Assembly: GCF_900105905.1 (NCBI RefSeq)
Contig: NZ_FNSV01000005.1
Location: 2,418,001 to 2,482,000, forward strand
DNA from: Rhodococcus koreensis
Lineage (GTDB): Bacteria; Actinomycetota; Actinomycetes; Mycobacteriales; Mycobacteriaceae
Direction: 5' to 3'
DNA: 64,000 nucleotides
This document shows, piece by piece, positions 27,859 to 37,020 of the stretch. The notes under the pieces were generated by a model, which was given only the letters and a program-made list of their open reading frames with translations, was not told the DNA's origin and made no database searches. Positions within the stretch are counted from its first letter, which is position 1. The number at the start of each line of letters is the position of its first letter. A program made the translations under genes and the position numbers.

Positions 27859-28362
27859 ATGGAGAACGGCATTTCCACGAACGGATCGGGCAGCAACGGC
27901 TCCGCGGGGAGCCCGGCGACGGGGTCCCCTTTCGCCGAACCGGGCACGGGCGGACTGACCGGCAGCAGCAACGGCAACGGCAAGTCCACGACCAGCTCCG
28001 CCGAGACGTTCACCTTCCCGCTGCCGACGCGCAGTTCGGGTTCGCACAGCACCGAGGAACCGGCCGCGGCCTCCGACACGACGGCGCCGCCCGAATCTCG
28101 TGGACGCACCGTCATGCGACGCAACGCGATGGGAGTGGCAGCCGTGCGAGTCGCGGGCCGTCTTGCACACACCGAACTGCTCGAGGAGCACCTCGCGTCG
28201 GCGAGCAGCCACTCCGCCGATCCCACCGTGGACGCCGACGAACTGCTGGCGCTGCTCGGCGAGTACCTCGTCGCGGCCGGGTTCGAACGCCCCGAGATCC
28301 ACGCGAAGCTGAACGGCCAGTCGATCGTCGTCGACCTGCGTTCGCCCTCGACCGCGCGCTGA
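27859..28362 (+). CDS. hypothetical protein with low-complexity N-terminus
   Basis: 167 residues, not recognised. Residues 1 to about 85 are Gly, Ser, Asn, Thr and Pro rich and probably disordered. The C-terminal 80 residues (from TVMRRNAMGVAAVRVAG) look folded, with a helical stretch around VDADELLALLGEYLVAAGF and a final strand IVVDLRSP. AGGAAGCG precedes the ATG. Monocistronic, convergent with the PdxH-like gene 19 bases away. Confidence 0.6.
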   Translation: MENGISTNGSGSNGSAGSPATGSPFAEPGTGGLTGSSNGNGKSTTSSAETFTFPLPTRSSGSHSTEEPAAASDTTAPPESRGRTVMRRNAMGVAAVRVAGRLAHTELLEEHLASASSHSADPTVDADELLALLGEYLVAAGFERPEIHAKLNGQSIVVDLRSPSTAR

Positions 28363-28381
28363 CTCCTGCCGCCGGGCGCGG

Positions 28382-29068
28382 TCAGGGCCACAGCACCTCA
28401 CGGATCCACCGGTCCGACTCCCGGCGGTACAGCCGGCGCACGTGTCTGCGTCCGGCGTCCGCCTGCCAGAATTCGACGCTGTCGGGGACGATGCACCATG
28501 CCCGCCAGGTCGCCGACACGAAGTCGGGGTCGGCCTCGATGCGGGCCACCGCCGCCGCGACCGCGCGTTCGTATTCGGCGGGATCGTCCAGCACCTCGCT
28601 CTGCCTGCTGGCGGCCGCCACGGCGCGTGCGGTGACCGACCGTTCGCGGAAGTCGCGTGCGGACAGCGCCGGCTCCCCCTCGATCACGGTGCCACGCACC
28701 CGCACCTGCCTGCCCTGCTCGCGCCAGTAGAATGACAGTGCGGCAACGGGATTCGCGGCCAGGTCATGTCCCTTCGGTGAGCGGGTGTCCCCCGAGAACC
28801 AGAAGCCCTGCTCCGTGACGTCCTTGAGGAGCAGGAAACGTGCGTCCGGATTTCCGTCGGCGTCGACGGTCGACAGCGCAGCGGCATGCGGTTCCGGCAC
28901 GCCGGCTTCTGCGGCCTGCTCGATCCAGTCGAGGAACAGCGCCGTCGGTGAGTCCGGCAGCGTGTCGACGGGCGCAGGCGTCGCGCCGCTGAGTGCGGGC
29001 AGTGCGCGGATCCATGCGCGGGTGTCCGGAAACGACGAGCGGTCGGGTGCAGTCGGCATGTTCGGCAT
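28382..29068 (-). CDS. pyridoxamine 5'-phosphate oxidase family protein (PdxH-like)
   Basis: 228 residues. FMN-binding split barrel with ALSTVDADGNPDARFLLLKD, SPKGHDLAANPVAALSFYW and the C-terminal dimerisation motif VEFWQADAGRRH plus a terminal REVLWP. PdxH makes pyridoxal phosphate from pyridoxine or pyridoxamine phosphate. The segment after the first strand, FSGDTRSPKG, departs from the usual FYTNYxSxKG, so a specialised flavin oxidase of the same family is possible. Confidence 0.8.
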   Translation of the reverse strand: MPNMPTAPDRSSFPDTRAWIRALPALSGATPAPVDTLPDSPTALFLDWIEQAAEAGVPEPHAAALSTVDADGNPDARFLLLKDVTEQGFWFSGDTRSPKGHDLAANPVAALSFYWREQGRQVRVRGTVIEGEPALSARDFRERSVTARAVAAASRQSEVLDDPAEYERAVAAAVARIEADPDFVSATWRAWCIVPDSVEFWQADAGRRHVRRLYRRESDRWIREVLWP

Positions 29069-29097
29069 GTGCCGACAGTAGCCGCGGCCCGGATCGT

Positions 29098-29517
29098 TCA
29101 GTCGGACACGGCCGGATCGGCAGGCCCCACCAGCATCCAGCGATGCCCGAATGGGTCGATGAGGGTGGCGTTGCGGTGTCCGTGACCCTCCGAGATCCAG
29201 CGTTCCACGGTGCCGCCGGCGTCGCGGGCACCCACCAGGACGGCGTCGGGGTCGTCGACGGACAACATCAGGCTCACGGACGTCGACCCGGACTCCGGCG
29301 CGGTCAGACCCATCTCGGGGAACTCCTCGGCGAGATAGATCATGCCGGTCGGCAACCGTAGTTCCGCATGACCGACCCGGCCGTCGTCCATGACGATCGG
29401 CTCACCCACCACCTGGGCGCCGAACACCTTGGAATACCACTCGATCGCCTCGACACCGCGCCGCACCGTCAGGTACGGCAGCGCGCCGGGAACGGGGACT
29501 TCGGGCAACGTCGTCAC
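29098..29517 (-). CDS. VOC-family (glyoxalase/bleomycin-resistance-like) protein
   Basis: 139 residues from GTG 29517. Paired beta-alpha-beta modules: YLTVRRGVEAIEWYSKVFGAQ at the N-terminus, metal-site candidates in HAELRLPTGMIYLAEE and the C-terminal DPFGHRWMLVG. PhnB-like; substrate unknown. The start codon is uncertain because the Shine-Dalgarno-like GGGAGG abuts the GTG. Confidence 0.75.
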   Translation of the reverse strand: MTTLPEVPVPGALPYLTVRRGVEAIEWYSKVFGAQVVGEPIVMDDGRVGHAELRLPTGMIYLAEEFPEMGLTAPESGSTSVSLMLSVDDPDAVLVGARDAGGTVERWISEGHGHRNATLIDPFGHRWMLVGPADPAVSD

Positions 29518-29557
29518 CTCCCAGTGTCCGTGATGCGTCGAGTCCCAGTGTGCCCCC

Positions 29558-30034
29558 TCAGGCGGACGCCGGAGGTTGCAACATCGCCCACTTGTTGGAA
29601 GTGAGCCGGAAACTCGGGAAATCGGACAGCGCCGCAACCGATTCCCAGGTGCGTTCGTACCCGGTGTGCGTGATCCGCCAGTTGCCGTCGGCGCACCGAA
29701 GGTAACGATCGTGGTAGTAGGCGGACCCGCGCAGCAGCATGCCGTCCTCGGGAATCAGCGTGGTGTCTGCGAGAAACCACACGCCGACCGCGGTGTCACC
29801 GGTGACGGTGATTTCGGGTTGGCCGCACTGATGCTCGGTGATGACGTGTGTCCCGAGGGTGTTCTCGAGGAAGGACACGAACGAGTCACGGGAGTCGAAC
29901 GTGAGGTATTCGCTGTACGTCGCGGTGACGTCCGGGACCATCGTGTCGGCGAACTCCACCCACGACTTCGTGTCGAGTGCACGTGAGTAACGGTGCTTGA
30001 GCTGCTCGATCTGTTTGATTGCTTCGAGATCCAT
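29558..30034 (-). CDS. SnoaL/NTF2-like protein
   Basis: 158 residues, cone-shaped alpha+beta fold of the SnoaL-like polyketide cyclase/dehydratase group: IEQLKHRYSRALDTKSWVEFADTMVPDVTATYSE near the start, HQCGQPEITVTGDTAVGVWFLADT in the middle, YYHDRYLRCADGNWRITHTGYERTWE at the end. Function unknown. GGAGGCGGGGGTC precedes the ATG. Confidence 0.8.
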   Translation of the reverse strand: MDLEAIKQIEQLKHRYSRALDTKSWVEFADTMVPDVTATYSEYLTFDSRDSFVSFLENTLGTHVITEHQCGQPEITVTGDTAVGVWFLADTTLIPEDGMLLRGSAYYHDRYLRCADGNWRITHTGYERTWESVAALSDFPSFRLTSNKWAMLQPPASA

Positions 30035-30415
30035 GACCCCCGCCTCCTGTGCAGCGACATGCAAACCCTGGACTGCAGATTAGTCCGAGAATCTGCAGGT
30101 TCGCGTTGGATTCCCCCGTTTTGCCCGGATCATGCATATTCAGGCCGTGATCCGGGACACGAAAAGGTTACGAAATGACTGCATGGCCTGCGCTCCAGCA
30201 CACACTCCACCCTACCTTAGGCCAGCCTCACCTGATAGTGATGCGATCCTCCGGGCATGCCCGGAGCCGTGACGCTCGAATCCCATTGCTGCACAGCGTT
30301 TTCAGTGAACTTTGCCGCCGCGGGCCGCACGGGGCGAGCCGCCCGCACCGAACGTCGGACACGATTGCTGTGACCCCGAATCTACAGATACCTCGGCCCG
30401 CGCTAGCGTGACGCG
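30035..30415. other. intergenic region with hairpin, iron box and palindrome; no convincing gene
   Basis: 381 bases. It contains an inverted repeat CCCGGATCA (30124-30132) / TGATCCGGG (30148-30156), an IdeR-like iron box (30217-30235) and the palindrome CTCCGGGCATGCCCGGAG (30249-30266). A 78-codon open frame at 30175-30411 shows no coding character. A small RNA could be present; none can be shown. Confidence 0.4.
30217..30235. promoter_or_regulatory. IdeR/DtxR-like iron box
   Basis: TTAGGCCAGCCTCACCTGA matches the consensus TTAGGTTAGSCTAACCTAA at 15 of 19 positions, counting the S position. IdeR with ferrous iron binds such sites to repress iron uptake or activate storage genes. The sequence continues into GATAGTGATG. 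No iron-related gene starts next to it. Confidence 0.5.
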
Positions 30416-30976
30416 CTACCAGCGCAGGTCGCCGCCCGCGACGTCGTCGGCCAGCGACCGGACGTAGTCGAGTTCGGCGGCCACCACCGCCCGGCGGTAC
30501 TCGTCCTCGACGAGGAACAGTCGCGGAAGAACCGCCCCGGACTCGGCGAGGCCGACATCGAGCCCGGCCAGTTGCCGTTCGAGCGAGGCGATCCGCGAAC
30601 GCAGGGCGCCGAGCGCGTCGCCGGCGTCGAGACTCGGCAGGAATGCCAGCGCGGCAGGGAATTCCGGGAATTCGCGCGCCGGTTCCGCAACCATCTCGCG
30701 CAGCCAGCGCGTCAGCGTCGTCGCACCCGGTGCGGTGAGCCGGTACGTCGTGCGCTCGGGTCGATTCTCGGCCCGTTCCGTCGCCTCGACCTCGATCAAT
30801 CCGTCGCGCAGCAGGCGCTCGATCGTCTGGTACACGCTGTTGCGCTGAGCGACGTTGACGACCTCGTCCTTGTGTCGCTCCTTGATCAGTTGCTGCATGC
30901 GGTAGGCGTGCATCGGCTCTTCCGACAGCATCGACAACACGGCCATCGCCAGCACGGATCTACGCGGTGAGGACAT
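30416..30976 (-). CDS. PadR-family transcriptional regulator
   Basis: 186 residues. N-terminal PadR winged helix (LAMAVLSMLSEEPMHAYRMQQLIKE, RNSVYQTIERLLRDGLIEVEA, RTTYRLTAPGATTLTRWL) and a C-terminal helical dimerisation region. Divergent from a flavin monooxygenase with 52 bases between the starts; PadR proteins usually repress the neighbouring gene and themselves. The palindrome at 31003-31036 is the likely operator. Confidence 0.88.
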   Translation of the reverse strand: MSSPRRSVLAMAVLSMLSEEPMHAYRMQQLIKERHKDEVVNVAQRNSVYQTIERLLRDGLIEVEATERAENRPERTTYRLTAPGATTLTRWLREMVAEPAREFPEFPAALAFLPSLDAGDALGALRSRIASLERQLAGLDVGLAESGAVLPRLFLVEDEYRRAVVAAELDYVRSLADDVAGGDLRW

Positions 30977-31002
30977 TTGCCGAGCATATCGGTCGACCGT
31001 AA

Positions 31003-31036
31003 TTAGTCATTTTATGTATAGTCTTTATATGACTAA
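31003..31036. promoter_or_regulatory. PadR operator candidate
   Basis: TTAGTCAT at 31003-31010 and ATGACTAA at 31029-31036, an exact inverted repeat in an AT-rich segment. The second half contains the monooxygenase ATG. A related AGTC half-site lies between them. Position fits repression of both divergent genes. Confidence 0.6.
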
Positions 31037-32207
31037 ACAGGTTGTGATCATCGGAGGAGGCATCGCCGGCCCGGTCACGGCGATGGCCATGCAGAAGGCC
31101 GGACTCGATCCCGTGGTGTACGAAGCGCGCGGTCACGGCGCCGACGGTGTCGGCGCGTTCCTGACCCTGGCCACCAACGGCCTGGAGGCACTGCACCTGC
31201 TGGACCTCGATCACCAGGTCACCGCGCTCGGAATGGGCACCCGCAGGATGCGAATCGTCAGCGGAACCGGGAAACGCCTGGCCGAGTTCGACAACGGTGG
31301 ACTCACCTCCTTCGGCACGCCGTCTCGGACGCTGCGCCGCGCCGACCTCTACCGCACCCTGCGCGACGAAGCACTCCGGCGCGGCATCCGCATCGAGTAC
31401 GGCAAACAACTCCGGGACGCCCGCCAGGGCGACGATCGGGTGCACGCCGATTTCGCGGACGGCACGTCCGCGGACGGCGATCTGCTGGTGGGCGCCGACG
31501 GGCTGTGGTCGCGCACCCGGTCCCTCCTCGACCCGCAGGCGCCCACACCCCGATACCTCGGCCTCCTCAACACCGGAGGATTCGCGACCGGCCTCGCCCT
31601 GGACGGTGAACCCGGCGCGGCCCATTTCGTCTTCGGCAAGCGGTGCTTCTTCGGCTATCTGATCCATCCGGACGGCGACGTCTGGTGGTTCGCCAATCCC
31701 GGGCGCCGCACGGAACCGTCGGCAGGCGAACTCGCCTCGATCACGCCGGAGCAGCAGCGCGCCGAACTGACCGAGTTGTTCTCGCGCGACGCCGGGCCCG
31801 CGCTGCAGATCGTCGAGGCCACCGAGCACATCATCGGCAGCTGGAGCACCTACGACCTCCCGACCGTGCCGACGTGGCGCAACGAGCGGATGGTGATCAT
31901 CGGGGACGCGGCGCACGCCACGTCACCGTCGTCCGGGCAGGGCGCCTCCATGGCGATCGAGGACGCCGTCGTGCTCGCGCGATGCCTGCGCGAGTACCGG
32001 GACACCGCCGTCGCCCTAGCCGCGTACGAGACCGCACGGCGCGCCCGGGTCGAGCGAATCGTCGCCCAGGGCAAGCGAAACGGCAGCGGCAAGGCACCCG
32101 GTCCGGTCGGGCGCGCGATCCGCGACCTCACCCTGCCGACGGTCATGCGGATGATCGGCCGCCGCGACAGCCTGCGCTGGATGTACGACTACCGACTCGA
32201 GTGGTGA
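31029..32207 (+). CDS. FAD-dependent monooxygenase (PHBH/UbiH-type)
   Basis: 392 residues. GGGIAGPVTAMAM binds the ADP part of FAD, DLLVGADGLWSRTR is the DG motif and VIIGDAAHATSPSSGQGASMAIEDA the second FAD motif, giving a class A flavoprotein hydroxylase. The similarity is to the TetX/aromatic hydroxylase branch; substrate unknown. ATG 31029 lies in the operator, so the transcript may have little or no leader. Divergent from the PadR gene, suggesting induction by a phenolic or xenobiotic ligand. Confidence 0.88.
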   Translation: MTKQVVIIGGGIAGPVTAMAMQKAGLDPVVYEARGHGADGVGAFLTLATNGLEALHLLDLDHQVTALGMGTRRMRIVSGTGKRLAEFDNGGLTSFGTPSRTLRRADLYRTLRDEALRRGIRIEYGKQLRDARQGDDRVHADFADGTSADGDLLVGADGLWSRTRSLLDPQAPTPRYLGLLNTGGFATGLALDGEPGAAHFVFGKRCFFGYLIHPDGDVWWFANPGRRTEPSAGELASITPEQQRAELTELFSRDAGPALQIVEATEHIIGSWSTYDLPTVPTWRNERMVIIGDAAHATSPSSGQGASMAIEDAVVLARCLREYRDTAVALAAYETARRARVERIVAQGKRNGSGKAPGPVGRAIRDLTLPTVMRMIGRRDSLRWMYDYRLEW

Positions 32208-32220
32208 CCGGCCGGAGTCG

Positions 32221-34005
32221 CTAATCCAGCTCGGCGGCCAGCTCCATCCACTGTTCCTCGGTGGATTCCTTCTCCGCGACGACCTGCTTGAGCTCCGTGT
32301 CGAGCTTCTGCAGCTTGTCCGGATCGGTGGCGGCCTCCGCCAGCTTCTCGTGCAGCTTGCGTTCCCGGTCGTCCAGCTTCGCCACGGCCCGCTCGAGACG
32401 CGACAGCTCCTTGCGGGCGGCGCGTTCGGCGGCCCCGTCCCGCACCTGCTTGGGCGCGGACGCACCGGTCGCCGTCGACGCCACTGACGGTGCGCCGGTG
32501 TCGACCATCTTCGCTCGCCGGCGCAGATAGTCCTCGATGCCGCCGGGCAGGTTGGTCAGCTTGCCGTCGCCGAACAACGCCCACGTGGAGTCACAGATGC
32601 GTTCGATCAGGTACCGGTCGTGGCTGATGACGACCATCGTGCCCGCCCAGCCGTCGAGGATGTCCTCGAGTTGCTGCAGGGTGTCGATGTCGAGGTCGTT
32701 GGTCGGCTCGTCGAGCAGCAGGACGTTGGGCTCCGACATCAGCACCCGCGTCAGCTGCAGCCGACGACGTTCGCCACCGGACAGGTCACCGACCGGTGTG
32801 CGTTGCCGGGCGGGGGTGAAGCCCAGCCGTTCGGCGAGCTGCCCGGCCGATACCTCCTTGTCGCCCAACGTGATCCGCTCGGCCACGTCCTTGACGGCCT
32901 CGAGCACCCGCATGTTCGTCGGCAGGTCGTCGAGTTCCTGACGGAGCCAGCCGATGTGCACCGTCTGCCCCTGGATGCGTTTGCCCGACGCCGGCGCGAT
33001 CTCCCCGGCGAGCGTGCGCAGGAGCGTCGTCTTGCCGGAGCCGTTGACGCCGACCAGACCGACGCGCTCGCCCGGCGCCAGCCGCCACGTGAGGTCGTCG
33101 ACGAGTACCCGGCCGTCCGGCGTCTCCAGGCGCGCATCCTCGAGTTCGATGACAACCTTGCCGAGCCGGCGCTGCGCGAACGACGCCAGCGCCACGTTGT
33201 CGCGGGGCGGCGGGACATCCGCGATCAACGCCTCGGCGGCCTCGATCCGGTACTTGGGCTTGGACGTGCGGGCGGGCGCGCCGCGCCGCAGCCAGGCCAG
33301 TTCCTTGCGGGCGAGGTTGCGGCGGCGTTCCTCGGAGGCGTCGGCCTGCCGGGAGCGCTCCGCCCGGGCGAAGATCCAGTCGTTGTAGCCGCCCTCGTAG
33401 CTTTCGACCCTGCCGCCCACCACTTCCCACGTGCGGTTGGCCACCGTGTCGAGGAACCACCGGTCGTGGGTCACGACCACCAGCGCGCTGCGCCGGCCGA
33501 CGAGATGTTCCGCCAGCCACTGCACACCCTCGACGTCGAGGTGGTTGGTCGGCTCGTCGAGCACCAGCAGGTCGAGGTCCTGGACGAGCGCGGCCGCCAG
33601 CGCGACGCGTCGCCGCTCGCCACCCGACAGTCCGTCGACCGACACCTCGAGCCCGAGGTTGTCGATGCCGATCCCGGCCAGGATCGACCGGATGCGGGCG
33701 TCGCCCGCCCACTCGTGGTCGGCAACCCCGAGCGGTCCGAGCACCACGTCGCCGACGCTGGACCCGGGCGGCAGGACACCGCGCTGGGTCACGACCGCCA
33801 TGCGCAGGCCGCCGACCCGGCTGACACGTCCCGAATCGGGCGCCTCCACCCCGGCGAGCACCTCGAGCATGGTGGTCTTGCCACCGCCATTGAGGCCGAC
33901 GACGCCGATGCGTTCGCCTTCCTGCAGTCCGAGGGATACCGAATCGAGCAGCGGCTTGATGCCGAAGGACTTCGATACCTGCTCGAGATTGATCAGATTC
34001 GCCAT
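32221..34005 (-). CDS. ABC-F family ATPase (Uup/EttA-like)
   Basis: 594 residues with two ATPase cassettes and no membrane segments. Walker A GLNGGGKTT and GVNGSGKTT; signatures LSGGERRR in both; Walker B LLVLDEPTNHLD and VLLLDEPTNDLD. The linker between them is charged (EERRRNLARKELAWLRRG), and a C-terminal coiled coil (about 530-590) follows, as in Uup. ABC-F proteins act on the ribosome or nucleic acid rather than in transport. ATG overlaps the ispE stop as ATGA. Confidence 0.92.
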   Translation of the reverse strand: MANLINLEQVSKSFGIKPLLDSVSLGLQEGERIGVVGLNGGGKTTMLEVLAGVEAPDSGRVSRVGGLRMAVVTQRGVLPPGSSVGDVVLGPLGVADHEWAGDARIRSILAGIGIDNLGLEVSVDGLSGGERRRVALAAALVQDLDLLVLDEPTNHLDVEGVQWLAEHLVGRRSALVVVTHDRWFLDTVANRTWEVVGGRVESYEGGYNDWIFARAERSRQADASEERRRNLARKELAWLRRGAPARTSKPKYRIEAAEALIADVPPPRDNVALASFAQRRLGKVVIELEDARLETPDGRVLVDDLTWRLAPGERVGLVGVNGSGKTTLLRTLAGEIAPASGKRIQGQTVHIGWLRQELDDLPTNMRVLEAVKDVAERITLGDKEVSAGQLAERLGFTPARQRTPVGDLSGGERRRLQLTRVLMSEPNVLLLDEPTNDLDIDTLQQLEDILDGWAGTMVVISHDRYLIERICDSTWALFGDGKLTNLPGGIEDYLRRRAKMVDTGAPSVASTATGASAPKQVRDGAAERAARKELSRLERAVAKLDDRERKLHEKLAEAATDPDKLQKLDTELKQVVAEKESTEEQWMELAAELD

Positions 34006-34940
34006 CAGTGCGATCCCTCCGCCGCGTCGTTGATTATTCGGGCGCCCGGTACGGGTCCGCTGGCGACTCGCACCGTGCGACACACCCCCGCACCTGCGAG
34101 TTCTGCGCTGACACGGACCGCGGCATCCGCTTCAGCACATAGAAAGGCACAGGTCGGGCCGGACCCGGAGACGATCCCGGCCAGGGCGCCCGCCGCGACC
34201 CCGGCTCGCAGCGTCCGCCGCAGTCCCGGATTCAGCGACAGCGCGGCCGACTGCAGGTCGTTGCCCAGCAACGGAGCCAACGTGGCAGCGTCGCCCGTCG
34301 TGAGGGCGTGCATCAGGTCTTCGGGTCCGCCGAGTCGTGGCGGATTCCCGTCGGCACGCAGCCGGTCCAGCTCCCGGAACACGGTCGGGGTGCTCAAGCC
34401 GCCCTTCGCGAGCGCGAGCACCCAGTGGAACGTGCTGCGGGAGAGCACCGGCAGCAGTCGCTCGCCGCGTCCCGTCCCGACCGCGGTGCCGCCGTGGAGG
34501 GAGAACGGCACGTCACTGCCGAGTTTCGCGGCGAACCCGTCGAGTTCCTCCCGCGACAGGTCGAGTTGCCACAGCGCGTTCAGACCGACCAGCGTCGCCG
34601 CGGCGTCGGCGCTGCCGCCGGCCATCCCGCCTGCCACCGGGATGCCCTTGTCGATGGCGATCTCGACGTCCGGACGCCGCCCCGCCTCGGCGGCGAGCAT
34701 CTCGGCGGCCTGCCACACGAGGTTGCCGCTGTCGGTGGGCACGACGCGGGCGTCCTCACCGCGGACCTTCACCGACAGCGTCTCCGCCGGGACCACGGAC
34801 ACCGTGTCCCCGAGCGAGAGCGCCTGGAACACCGTCTTCAGCTCGTGATAGCCGTCGTCACGCAGGTCCCCGACAGCCAGATGCAGATTGACCTTGGACG
34901 GGGCCCTGACGACGACGGGGCGAGGAACGACGGAAAGCAC
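34005..34940 (-). CDS. ispE: 4-diphosphocytidyl-2-C-methyl-D-erythritol kinase
   Basis: 311 residues, GHMP kinase. [11 protein letters not shown] at the start, the ATP-binding glycine-rich loop [17 protein letters not shown] in the first half and [10 protein letters not shown] near the C-terminus. It phosphorylates CDP-methylerythritol in the non-mevalonate isoprenoid pathway. GTG start at 34940. In M. tuberculosis ispE directly follows ksgA; here about 7.7 kb with urease and regulators separates them. Confidence 0.93.
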   Translation of the reverse strand: MLSVVPRPVVVRAPSKVNLHLAVGDLRDDGYHELKTVFQALSLGDTVSVVPAETLSVKVRGEDARVVPTDSGNLVWQAAEMLAAEAGRRPDVEIAIDKGIPVAGGMAGGSADAAATLVGLNALWQLDLSREELDGFAAKLGSDVPFSLHGGTAVGTGRGERLLPVLSRSTFHWVLALAKGGLSTPTVFRELDRLRADGNPPRLGGPEDLMHALTTGDAATLAPLLGNDLQSAALSLNPGLRRTLRAGVAAGALAGIVSGSGPTCAFLCAEADAAVRVSAELAGAGVCRTVRVASGPVPGARIINDAAEGSH

Positions 34941-35013
34941 AAGGGTAGAGCTTAGGCGCTCCCGGTACGGGTGCGGAAATGCGCACCATCACGCACTTTG
35001 CCACTCACATGCG

Positions 35014-35667
35014 TCACAGGTGCGGGCCGAGCCGGGTGGTGAGGCTGCCGCCGCGGGCGAGGGGCAGACGCGTCCGCGCCGACCGGATGTCACCCGTGAC
35101 TTCAGCCGGCCGGTCGTCCGGGTACCGCAGTTCACTGGTGACGGCCGCCGGACCGTCCAGCACGTCGTGCGAGACGGTGCCGACACCGAGTTCCAGCTGG
35201 TGCCGGAGCAGTGGCAGGTCGCCGAGATCGGCGTCGGTGACCCCGACCCAGCGTCCCGCGCTCTCCCCCGCCCGCCCGATCTGCACCCGTTCACGCAGCA
35301 GCACCGTCGCCGACTCGGCGAGGGTCACCGTCGTCTCGACGCGATGCTCCGCGCCGCCCGCGATCACGGTGGGTTCCAGTGCGCAGTCGAGGACCGCGTC
35401 GTCCCCGACCTCCACCGACCACCGCGCCGTGGACAGCACCCGACCGCGGCCGGGCAGCGCCAGGGACGCCGCGACGCTGCGCAGCGTCAGCCGGGCACCC
35501 GGCAGCACCCGGACGGTGATGTCCCAGTGGTCGCCGCCTAGCGGGGTCGCGGCGGTGCCGATCACGTGGACCGTGTCGCGGCCGGTGATCCGGGCCGCCA
35601 GTCCCCCGGCCGCGGAGATCCGCGGACTGCGGTCGGGGGACGCGACGATCGTCAGTTCGGTGCGCAC
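35014..35667 (-). CDS. ureD: urease accessory protein UreD
   Basis: 217 residues. UreD binds apo-urease with UreF and UreG for nickel insertion. Actinobacterial-type short UreD with GRDTVHVIGTAATPLGGDHW, GARLTLRSVAASLALPG, ARWSVEVGDDAVLDCALEPTV. The GTG start shares one base with the ureG stop. Last gene of ureABCFGD. Its 3' end runs into GTGAGTGGCAAAGTGCG on the minus strand, similar to other stop-codon repeats here. Confidence 0.88.
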   Translation of the reverse strand: MRTELTIVASPDRSPRISAAGGLAARITGRDTVHVIGTAATPLGGDHWDITVRVLPGARLTLRSVAASLALPGRGRVLSTARWSVEVGDDAVLDCALEPTVIAGGAEHRVETTVTLAESATVLLRERVQIGRAGESAGRWVGVTDADLGDLPLLRHQLELGVGTVSHDVLDGPAAVTSELRYPDDRPAEVTGDIRSARTRLPLARGGSLTTRLGPHL

Positions 35668-36356
35668 TACGGGTGCACGGCGGCGAGCGTGCGCACCTGC
35701 TCCCGCACCCATGCCAGCGCCGGTCCGGACGACGGGTCCTCCGTCAGCGAGATCAGCACGGTGGGCCTGCCCTCGCGAACCTGCTCGGCATCGCGGCGCA
35801 TCACCCCGAGATCGGCTCCGACCATCGGAGCGAGGTCGGTCTTGTTGATCACGAGCAGATCCGAGAACGTCACACCGGGGCCACCCTTGCGGGGAACCTT
35901 GTCGCCACCGGCGACGTCGACGACGAAGATCTGCACGTCGATCAGGCCCGAGGAGAACGTCGCGGTGAGGTTGTCGCCGCCGGACTCCACCAGGATCAGA
36001 TCGAGCGGCGGGTTGGCCGCGATCAGGTCGTCGATCGCGTCGAGGTTGGCGGTGATGTCGTCGCGGATGGCCGTGTGGGGGCAGCCACCGGTCTGCACGG
36101 CGGCGATCCGCTCGTCCGGCAGCACGGCGTGGCGGCGCAGGAAGTCCGCGTCCTCGGTGGTGTAGATGTCGTTGGTCAGCACGGCCAGCGACAACTCCTC
36201 GCGCAGTTGCCTGCAGAGCGCGGCGACGAGCGCCGTCTTGCCCGATCCGACGGGCCCGCCGATCCCGATCCGGACCGGTTCCCCCGCCACCCGGACCCGC
36301 CGGGGACGGTCGTGCTGATGGTCGTGCGGTTCACCGTCGATGAAATGTGGTGGCAT
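35667..36356 (-). CDS. ureG: urease accessory GTPase UreG
   Basis: 229 residues, SIMIBI GTPase. P-loop [12 protein letters not shown], the metal-binding CPH motif in [19 protein letters not shown] and NKTDLAP. A short His-rich N-terminus (HDHQHD) may hold nickel, partly replacing UreE, which is absent here. It supplies GTP energy for nickel delivery to urease. Confidence 0.95.
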   Translation of the reverse strand: MPPHFIDGEPHDHQHDRPRRVRVAGEPVRIGIGGPVGSGKTALVAALCRQLREELSLAVLTNDIYTTEDADFLRRHAVLPDERIAAVQTGGCPHTAIRDDITANLDAIDDLIAANPPLDLILVESGGDNLTATFSSGLIDVQIFVVDVAGGDKVPRKGGPGVTFSDLLVINKTDLAPMVGADLGVMRRDAEQVREGRPTVLISLTEDPSSGPALAWVREQVRTLAAVHP

Positions 36357-36387
36357 GGTTGATTTCTCCTTACTGGGTACAGCGGTG

Positions 36388-37020
36388 TCACGACACGAAC
36401 AGGGGGCGGTCCCGCAGAACGTGCCGTTCGGCGACGACGTCCAGGAACGGGTCGGACACGCTCGCCAGCCCGGTGCCGCACCGGTCTGCGATGTCGTCGC
36501 ACAGGTCGGCCAGCGCGAACGTGCACGCGGCGACCTGCGCGGGGTCGAGAGCGAGTAGACGCTGCGCGGCGATCGCGCACCCGGTCATGGTGGTGTACAC
36601 GAAGACCAGCGCCGCCTCCTGTGGTTCGACCGCGGTGACGGATCCGACCACTCCGGACACCACGGGCAGGTGCGGACGCGTCCCGACCGGCGACCAGTCG
36701 TGCTCCGGCCACGTGGTGCGGGCCAGCCGCAGCAGACCTCTCCCCTGCGCCCGCGACGACGACCGCGCCGCCGGGGACGGGGTTCGCGCATCCATCTCGG
36801 CGTCGGCGTGTCCGGCGGTGAGCCGGCCGGCGCACACCGCCGCGGTGATCGATCCCCCGACGAGCCCGGCGGTCCGGATCCGGCGACGCAGGAACGCCTC
36901 CATCGTGGCGACGTCGCGGACGACACCGCTGGCGACGGCCTCCTCGATGCCACCCGAATGCACGTGACCGCCCGTGGGCAGCCGCGAGTCGGCGAGCGAC
37001 ATCAGGTGAGCGAGGCGCAT
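36388..37020 (-). CDS. ureF: urease accessory protein UreF
   Basis: 210 residues, all-helical. [22 protein letters not shown] at the start is typical. UreF bridges UreD and UreG on apo-urease. ATG 37020 overlaps the ureC stop as ATGA; 31 bases separate it from ureG. Confidence 0.92.
   Translation of the reverse strand: MRLAHLMSLADSRLPTGGHVHSGGIEEAVASGVVRDVATMEAFLRRRIRTAGLVGGSITAAVCAGRLTAGHADAEMDARTPSPAARSSSRAQGRGLLRLARTTWPEHDWSPVGTRPHLPVVSGVVGSVTAVEPQEAALVFVYTTMTGCAIAAQRLLALDPAQVAACTFALADLCDDIADRCGTGLASVSDPFLDVVAERHVLRDRPLFVS

Noticed and set aside
30175..30411. 78-codon frame downstream of the SnoaL-like gene
   Set aside because: No ribosome site at a suitable distance, no family resemblance, and it spans the iron box and palindrome.
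32620..34848. 742-codon plus-strand frame
   Set aside because: Antisense to the ABC-F ATPase and ispE genes, which have complete motifs.
34975..35015. Full member of the stop-codon palindrome family after ureD
   Set aside because: GTGAGTGGCAAAGTGCG is present on the minus strand but the complementary arm is missing; only a short GTGCG/CGCAC hairpin remains.
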